From Chitinophagaceae bacterium (lineage in GTDB: Bacteria > Bacteroidota > Bacteroidia > Chitinophagales > UBA10324), in NCBI GenBank assembly GCA_023251195.1, contig JAHEZG010000194.1, positions 1-7,609 on the forward strand: a stretch of 7,609 nucleotides of DNA, in the 5' to 3' direction. Below are positions 1-5,543 of this stretch, piece by piece. The notes beneath the pieces were generated by a model, which did no database searches, was not told the origin of the DNA, and worked only from the letters and a program-made list of their open reading frames with translations. Positions within the stretch are counted from its first letter, which is position 1; each line of letters opens with the position of its first letter. The translations under genes were made by a program, and so were the position numbers.

Positions 1-1015
1 TTTGAATTTGAAGCATTGTGTTTTCTTGATTGCTAATTAAAGATGGAAAAAGATTTAAGGTATAATCCGCTTTTTTCAAATTCGCAATTCCAACATTGTT
101 ACTGGTTAATTTAAATTCCATATCCAGATAATAATAGCCAGAGTTATAAGCATTGCCGGCAATGTACTGCCCGTTCCATCCATTGGTGTTGTAATTATAT
201 CGTATATCTGAAGGGAGCAGCATTCCATTATCGTAGCAACCCTGATTCTGATCTTTGTCTAAATCTTTGTAATCATAAATAGCAAATGCATTTATTCTAT
301 TGGTAACCGGAATGGTTGGGTCAATGGTATCACCAGGTGTAAATGTATTGCCGGGGAAGTAGGTAACAGTTGCAGCTACTTTTTTTCCGGCCGCCACATT
401 TATTCCAACCGGAATGATCAGGCCATATTGTGTTGCTGTAGTAGTATCATTTTCATCCAACAAAATGGTGTATTCATAACTTGGTAATGCGCCTTTTCTC
501 AATTGGTAATCATAATTCAGATTGCCGTACTCAAGTAGATCAGTCCATTGATCAGTTGCAAAACCAATTTTATCATCTTCATATACCTGAACGATTACCG
601 TATCAGGTGCAGCATTTTGAAAGCGGTAATATTTATACCAGATGAGCAGTGAATCAAGAGTGTAATCTGCATCATTATCAATTAAAGTATTGTTGATAAA
701 ATTTACTGAAGAGGGATCGCACATTTGACCATAAGAATGTTTCCAAACCGAACCCAAAGTTGTTGAAAATGAAGTAAGAACTGTTGAATCAGGAAACAAA
801 TAGTTTCGGTAATAATCGCAACTGCCACCAAGCGCATAAACAGATGCACCATAGTTAAACCATTCAGAAACAAACTGCCGATTGCCTTTTTCAGGTTTTG
901 TTATTGTGCGTGAAAAGGTTTCGTGTTGTTCATTTAACGGAATGTTAAAAGGCGCTTGTGAATAAGCAAGCGAAGAAATAAAAAGGGAAAGTGTGAATGT
1001 GAAAATGTATTTCAT
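1..1015 (-). CDS. Secreted protein of unknown function, probable T9SS cargo (C terminus cut by window edge)
   Basis: The frame is open from the ATG at 1013-1015 to the left edge, giving 338 codons with no stop; the 3' end is missing. The first ~19 residues (MKYIFTFTLSLFISSLAYSQ) form a typical signal peptide with likely cleavage near A17-Y-S/Q20, so the product is exported. The mature part is rich in Y, N, D and T, and the phrase Y-T-L-D-S-L-L-I (118-125) followed by aromatic strands suggests a beta-sandwich. W91-K-H-S and C99-D-P are other recognisable points. D251-x-D253-x-D255 could be a calcium loop, but this is weak. The last visible residues (NLFPSLISNQENTMLQI, 321-337) sit where a T9SS type A domain normally starts with a [LF]-[YF]-P-N-P motif, so a sorting domain probably continues off the window. 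It lies 58 bases downstream of the M1 peptidase gene on the same strand and is likely co-transcribed. No enzyme family was recognised. Confidence 0.85.
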   Translation of the reverse strand, partial: MKYIFTFTLSLFISSLAYSQAPFNIPLNEQHETFSRTITKPEKGNRQFVSEWFNYGASVYALGGSCDYYRNYLFPDSTVLTSFSTTLGSVWKHSYGQMCDPSSVNFINNTLIDNDADYTLDSLLIWYKYYRFQNAAPDTVIVQVYEDDKIGFATDQWTDLLEYGNLNYDYQLRKGALPSYEYTILLDENDTTTATQYGLIIPVGINVAAGKKVAATVTYFPGNTFTPGDTIDPTIPVTNRINAFAIYDYKDLDKDQNQGCYDNGMLLPSDIRYNYNTNGWNGQYIAGNAYNSGYYYLDMEFKLTSNNVGIANLKKADYTLNLFPSLISNQENTMLQIQ

Positions 1016-1073
1016 GGTTGTAAAAATGTTTTGATAAATGTAAAATGTTTTTGAAAATTATTGCTAATTAAAA
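1016..1073 (-). other. 58-bp AT-rich spacer between the M1 peptidase and the downstream secreted protein, with tandem near-repeat
   Basis: The spacer is almost entirely A and T. It holds two 20-base near-copies head to tail (1019-1038 and 1039-1058), both of the form TGTAAAA..TGTTTT.GA, differing by single-base indels. Read on the minus strand, 1053-1060 gives TAATTTTC, one mismatch from the Bacteroidota -7 element TAnnTTTG, but no TTG lies at the expected distance upstream. No GC-rich hairpin followed by a T-run is visible, so nothing indicates termination between the two genes and read-through is likely. Confidence 0.4.
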
Positions 1074-4000
1074 TTAAAAACTCTTACCAATACCAATCAT
1101 CCACCGGAAGCCAATGTAATTTTTTTCTTCGTATGGAAGTGAAGAAAGGAACAATGGGAAATCAGCACGAACAGTAAATGGTTTTATTTCTTCTAAATTG
1201 AAAAACTGTTTGATGGTGAACAGGCAACCAAGCCCGGCATCTGCGCGCATAGGAGCGAGTTCTTCATCATCATTTGAATTCAATGCGGAAATCTGTCCAA
1301 CATCTCCAAAAAAATACGGAGTGAATTTGACCGAACTTCTTGTTAATGAAGGTTGGAAATTCCATAAGCGATTAAATTTAATTTCAACATTCAATGCAGC
1401 ACCTGAAATGCCTTTATAGGTGACATAAATTTCTCCGTAACCACTTTTTTCAGGTGCAAGATAACCCGCATAGCCGCGAAGATTTAAACCACCACCATCT
1501 TGAAAATGATTAATTGAAGAACCAAACTGAGTCCAGGCTGTTGGAAAGTATCCAACACTGCGGGTGAATTTATCATCCATCATGCCTTCCGGATTATTTC
1601 CACTCAACCATAATTTGCTTTCTTCGGGAATATCCCCATATGAATATTGAACAAACAATCTTGTATCAATATCAAATTTCCAGAATTTATTATGATTGAT
1701 AAGTTCTCCATTCAACCATGAATAAGAGTTGCTAAATCTTGTAAAACCACTCTGTCTGATATTGAGGTTAAATACACTATTGCCACCGATATAATTGAAA
1801 TTGTGTTTCCATTTTACATTTAAGAAAGTGTTCCATTCGAATACAGTCCACTCATCTGGATATAATAAATATGCTCTGCCATCATATTCGTAAATAGTTT
1901 CAAAATGACCATATCCATCCACTTCTCTATACATTGTTTTAATATCCGCATTAAGTAAATCTTTATTTCCAAGAAGAAATTCCAAGCCCAGCATTGAAGA
2001 AAATAGTCCATCAAGATTTCTAATACTCATTTTCCAATTCGTATATTTTGGAAGTGATTTAATGTTGTCTTTATAATCAAAAGTGAATGATAGTGGAAGT
2101 TTATTTATGAATGAAACATAGCCATTACCAATGCTTGCATCTTTTTGGATTAATAAACCAGTATTCCACCAAATATTCAAATCAAAAACATGTCGCCACT
2201 TCATGTAATCTCCTTCGAAGTGAAGTCCTGCCTTTATTCCATCCACTGCATTATACCATATATCAGGGCGCCATTTTATTACATAATGTTTCCAGTCAGT
2301 ATTTGAAATCTGAGAATCAAATTTCCACCTGGTTGAACATTTCCAACTATTGTTCGGCATATAAATATCTGCAAGCCGATTGCTCGGGTCAATCGTTACA
2401 TTTTTTATTTTAGAAGCAGAAGTAATAGTTGCCGTGTAAGTCGGATTTAATTTATCCCATCCATACCATTTCGGAAGTACTGTAGCATCAGTAGATTTTG
2501 CAAACCAGGTATTCGGTACAGTATAAAGTTGTGTTTTGCCATCTTTTGTTTCAACTGAAAAATCAATTGGCATTTGCATTCTTGCTTTTCGTTTGAAAGT
2601 GATTTCATATTTATCTTTTTCGCCGCTTACTTTTTTCACACAATCAATTTTGTAATCAATATTTTTTGTGGTTTCCATCCACTGATCGAAAAACCAATTC
2701 AAATCAACATGCGTGTATTGGATTACACTATTCCGAAAATCTTCGAAGTACGGATGACAGAATTTCCATTGATTGAAGTAATGTTTCATTGCCGCATTAA
2801 ACAACGAATCGCCCAACACATATTGTAAGTTCCATAACATGGTTGCTGTTTTATAATACACATGCCGGTAACCACCACCATGACCAAGCGCACTGTTAAA
2901 CATATCGCTGTGCTGATTGATAGGCTCATCGGCATTTTTAATTGCATCATTCATATAACCAAAATAAACTTCGCCATCGCGAACCAATAACGAATCTTTA
3001 AAATGGTTGTAATAGTTTTTTGGCTGGTATCCAAGTGGCATGTAATCACCCGTAATTTTTGGCAGGCACCACGATTCAATAAACTGCGTGAAACCTTCAT
3101 CCAATGATGCTCTGTAAGTTTCATTACTTCCCACCATTCCATAAAACCATTCGTGCCCTGCTTCGTGTGCTATCAAATCATAATTATTAGGCTCCCATCC
3201 TCCATCTAAATTCAACATGTTGTATTCCATTCCATCTTCTGCATCGCACATCACAAGTTTTGGCCAGGCATACATTCCGAAATCTTCTGAATAAGTTTTT
3301 ACCACTAACGCTCCGAATTGGGTAACTGTTTTCCATCCGGCACAATGCGGTTCACGCACCATTGCAATTATTCTAATCCCATTCCACTGCGATTCTCCAA
3401 TTCTGTAAGTCGGATCAGCGGTAAATGAAAAGTCGTGAACATTTTCAGCATAATACTTCCATGTTTTCCGCTCACCTTTTACATACGGAATAATTACTGA
3501 TGGTTCAGAATTCCAGGCTTTATTAAAAAAGTTTTTTATATCCAGTTTCGCTCTCAGTTCATCTGGCATAACTTCCTTGTCATTCTGCAATGTTCCGGTT
3601 GCCTCCACAATAAAATGTTTGGCAAAATTTAAACTCACTTCAAAAGTTCCGAAGTCGCCATAAAATTCTTTTCCTAAATGCTGATTGGTATCCCAGCCAA
3701 ACTTGCGGTCATACACACAAATGCGCGGATACCAATGCACGCCATCGTATTGTGAATATCCCCACGAGTTCAGTTCTTTAAATCTCCGCCTCTCGCTTCC
3801 TTTATCCCAGTAAGTTTTAAAAATTATATCGAACGATGTGCTGTCGTTTGGCAGCAGTGCTTTTGGTAAATAAACTTTTACCAATGTGTAATCCCATTCG
3901 GTTTTTAATTCAATCCCTTTTGATTTTATGCTTTCCATTTTGCAACCTAATCCCTGCGCTTCATAATGACCGAATTTTTCTTTTACCTTATTATTTTTTA

Positions 4001-4322
4001 CAAGGTTTGCCTGTGGACCACCTTTTAAAGTCATGTTCTGATACAAATGAAAATAAACATATGTTAAAGTGTCGGGCGAATTGTTCCAGTACTTCAATGT
4101 TTCGTTTGCTGAAATAATATCTGAGTCTTCATCAATGGTGGCATCAATTTTATAACATACATCTTGTTGCCAGTAACCTGCAAAGGGCATTCTGTTTTTC
4201 CAATACAAAGGATTGCTGTTGCTGCGAAACTCGTTGGGCGGAGTATTGGCATTAAAGGGCTGAGCAGAAACAATTAATGAAAAATGAAAAAGGGAAAGTA
4301 GACAACTGATTAGTTTTTTCAT
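1074..4322 (-). CDS. Exported M1-family zinc metallopeptidase with C-terminal Omp85-like outer-membrane beta-barrel
   Basis: The product has 1082 residues from the ATG at 4320-4322. An in-frame ATG at 4355 would add 11 residues (MIIFEATRFRF), but the later start puts a clean signal peptide (MKKLISCLLSLFHFSLIVSAQ) at the N terminus. An M1 N-terminal beta domain spans about 40-280. The catalytic domain spans about 285-555, with GMEYN at 364-368 (the GxMEN position), the zinc motif HEAGH at 386-390, third ligand E409 exactly 18 residues on, candidate catalytic Y489/Y490 before K491, and a DLNWFFDQW segment at 540-548. A beta domain (about 560-660) closes with a DPSNRLADIYMPNN segment. Residues ~665-1082 are aromatic and amphipathic and carry Omp85-type signatures: GGGLNLRGY (943-951), FFGDVG (1004-1009) and a final strand ending GIGKSF. 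Most M1 enzymes stop before this region. I infer peptide hydrolysis at the outer membrane; the side of the membrane is unknown. M1 assignment is near certain, barrel assignment probable. Confidence 0.93.
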   Translation of the reverse strand: MKKLISCLLSLFHFSLIVSAQPFNANTPPNEFRSNSNPLYWKNRMPFAGYWQQDVCYKIDATIDEDSDIISANETLKYWNNSPDTLTYVYFHLYQNMTLKGGPQANLVKNNKVKEKFGHYEAQGLGCKMESIKSKGIELKTEWDYTLVKVYLPKALLPNDSTSFDIIFKTYWDKGSERRRFKELNSWGYSQYDGVHWYPRICVYDRKFGWDTNQHLGKEFYGDFGTFEVSLNFAKHFIVEATGTLQNDKEVMPDELRAKLDIKNFFNKAWNSEPSVIIPYVKGERKTWKYYAENVHDFSFTADPTYRIGESQWNGIRIIAMVREPHCAGWKTVTQFGALVVKTYSEDFGMYAWPKLVMCDAEDGMEYNMLNLDGGWEPNNYDLIAHEAGHEWFYGMVGSNETYRASLDEGFTQFIESWCLPKITGDYMPLGYQPKNYYNHFKDSLLVRDGEVYFGYMNDAIKNADEPINQHSDMFNSALGHGGGYRHVYYKTATMLWNLQYVLGDSLFNAAMKHYFNQWKFCHPYFEDFRNSVIQYTHVDLNWFFDQWMETTKNIDYKIDCVKKVSGEKDKYEITFKRKARMQMPIDFSVETKDGKTQLYTVPNTWFAKSTDATVLPKWYGWDKLNPTYTATITSASKIKNVTIDPSNRLADIYMPNNSWKCSTRWKFDSQISNTDWKHYVIKWRPDIWYNAVDGIKAGLHFEGDYMKWRHVFDLNIWWNTGLLIQKDASIGNGYVSFINKLPLSFTFDYKDNIKSLPKYTNWKMSIRNLDGLFSSMLGLEFLLGNKDLLNADIKTMYREVDGYGHFETIYEYDGRAYLLYPDEWTVFEWNTFLNVKWKHNFNYIGGNSVFNLNIRQSGFTRFSNSYSWLNGELINHNKFWKFDIDTRLFVQYSYGDIPEESKLWLSGNNPEGMMDDKFTRSVGYFPTAWTQFGSSINHFQDGGGLNLRGYAGYLAPEKSGYGEIYVTYKGISGAALNVEIKFNRLWNFQPSLTRSSVKFTPYFFGDVGQISALNSNDDEELAPMRADAGLGCLFTIKQFFNLEEIKPFTVRADFPLFLSSLPYEEKNYIGFRWMIGIGKSF

Positions 4323-4433
4323 GAAACGAAATCTTGTGGCTTCGAAAATAATCAACTGCGGTTTGCAAAAAAGTTTTTTGAAGCAATCCTTTCTCGTTTC
4401 TGAAATGAAATTATTTTTATCGCATAGCTTTTT
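4323..4433. promoter_or_regulatory. Divergent intergenic region, presumed promoters of the M1 gene and dprA
   Basis: This 111-base AT-rich gap separates two divergently transcribed genes, so both promoters should lie in or close to it. Leftward, TATTTTCG on the minus strand (4343-4350) is one mismatch from the Bacteroidota -7 consensus TAnnTTTG and would give a leader of roughly 14 bases to the ATG at 4322; this favours that start over 4355. Its nearest TTG is only 15 bases away, shorter than the usual ~19-21. Rightward, TATTTTTA (4412-4419) also has one mismatch, but no TTG lies at the right distance. A 15-base palindrome, CAAAAAAGTTTTTTG, is at 4366-4380. The elements are weak in such AT-rich DNA; the region is firm, the exact boxes are not. 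Confidence 0.4.
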
Positions 4434-5543
4434 ATGTTATCAGATGAAAAATTAAAATATGCCATTGCACTTTCCCGAATAGCGGGAGTGGGAGATGTAA
4501 TTGCAAAAACACTGATCAGTTATTGTGGTGGTATTGAAAATGTTTTCATAAAAAAGAAATCGCAGTTATTAAAATTGCCCGGCATAGGCCCCGTACTCGC
4601 TGATGCCATTCTGAATTATACTGATTTCAGTAATGAAGAAAAGGAAATTGCATTTATAAAGAAACATAAAATTCAAACTGTTTTTAATACCGATGAAAAC
4701 TACCCGCTCGGATTAAAGCAAGTTCCTGATTCGCCGATTTTACTTTTTCAAAAAGGTGAATTGAATTTGAATGAAGGGCGATTTATTTCATTGGTTGGAA
4801 CACGAAATGCATCGGAATACGGAAAGGAGTGGACCGCAAAATTTATTGAAGAAATTGCTGCTTACCATCCAATCATTGTTAGTGGATTGGCATTTGGAAT
4901 TGACATTGCCGCGCATAGGGCCGCACTCAAACACGGATTAAAAACAATTGCAGTGCTTGGTCATCCATTAAACACAATTTATCCCGGCCAGCATAGAAGT
5001 GTGGCTGAAAAAATTATAGAAGCAGGGTGCCTGCTTACCGAATTTTCTACATTGGATGATTTCAGAAAAGAAAATTTTCCGGAACGCAATCGCATTGTTG
5101 CGGGCATGTGCGAAGCAACCATTGTAGTTGAATCGGCTGCAAAAGGTGGCGCACTCATTACTGCTGAAATTGCAAGCAGTTATAACAAAGATGTTTTTGC
5201 TGTACCGGGTAGAGTAGGTGATACTTATTCGGCCGGTTGCAATTATTTAATCAAACAAAACAAAGCAGTATTGATTGAAAGTGCATTGGAGTTTGTTGAA
5301 ATCATGAACTGGAATAAATCTGAAAAACAAAATGAACCAATAAAGCAACGGCAATTATTTCCTGAGTTAGATGCCAATGAACAATTAGCAGCTGATTTGA
5401 TTCAGCTTAAAGAAATGATTCATGTTGATGAGTTGATGCTGCAATTAAAATTAAGCAGCAGTCAGTTTGCTGCTGCGGTGCTTGGTTTGGAATTAAAAGG
5501 AATAATAAAAGTGATGCCCGGTAAAATGTATAAACTCAACTAA
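4434..5543 (+). CDS. dprA: DNA-processing protein DprA
   Basis: DprA (also called Smf) is a cytoplasmic protein that binds incoming single-stranded DNA and loads RecA onto it during natural transformation. The 369-residue product has the full architecture. Two helix-hairpin-helix-like segments come first (IAGVGDVIAKTLI 16-28 and LPGIGPVLADAIL 48-60). The Rossmann-fold core follows, with LVGTRNASEYG (120-130), SGLAFGIDIAAH (150-161), FPERNRIVAG (215-224), KGGALITA (237-244) and FAVPGRVGD (255-263). A winged-helix domain occupies about 312-369. The start is firm: an in-frame TAG at 4425-4427 leaves no room for an earlier codon. There is no Shine-Dalgarno sequence, as is usual in Bacteroidota. 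In the core, VLGHPLNTIYP (174-184) has P and N where many DprA proteins have G and D (GxGxDxxYP). It stands alone as a cytoplasmic gene, divergent from the peptidase and convergent with the CotH gene; no other competence gene is visible. Confidence 0.97.
   Translation: MLSDEKLKYAIALSRIAGVGDVIAKTLISYCGGIENVFIKKKSQLLKLPGIGPVLADAILNYTDFSNEEKEIAFIKKHKIQTVFNTDENYPLGLKQVPDSPILLFQKGELNLNEGRFISLVGTRNASEYGKEWTAKFIEEIAAYHPIIVSGLAFGIDIAAHRAALKHGLKTIAVLGHPLNTIYPGQHRSVAEKIIEAGCLLTEFSTLDDFRKENFPERNRIVAGMCEATIVVESAAKGGALITAEIASSYNKDVFAVPGRVGDTYSAGCNYLIKQNKAVLIESALEFVEIMNWNKSEKQNEPIKQRQLFPELDANEQLAADLIQLKEMIHVDELMLQLKLSSSQFAAAVLGLELKGIIKVMPGKMYKLN
5540..5543. other. Overlapping convergent stop codons of dprA and the CotH-family gene
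   Basis: The four bases CTAA carry both stops: TAA of dprA on the plus strand (5541-5543) and TAG of the CotH-family gene on the minus strand (5540-5542). There is no intergenic DNA and no visible hairpin with T-run at the junction. Each transcript must therefore end inside the opposing gene, or be ended by Rho or by polymerase collision. Confidence 0.9.

Noticed and set aside
1016..1073. Intrinsic terminator after the M1 peptidase gene
   Set aside because: No GC-containing stem with a following T-run could be found; the spacer is uniformly A/T.
1198..3142. Several short open frames (60-100 codons) on both strands within the M1 gene
   Set aside because: They overlap a well-supported long gene in other frames, match no family, and have compositions expected of shadow frames.
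4323..4355. Longer start for the M1 peptidase at 4355 (11 extra residues)
   Set aside because: The extension MIIFEATRFRF would bury the signal peptide behind charged residues; the ATG at 4322 gives a canonical signal peptide, and a -7-like box lies between the two starts.
4323..4400. Inverted repeat GAAACGA (4323-4329) and TCGTTTC (4394-4400)
   Set aside because: Only seven bases, separated by over 60 bases in AT-rich DNA; expected by chance often enough that no function can be claimed.
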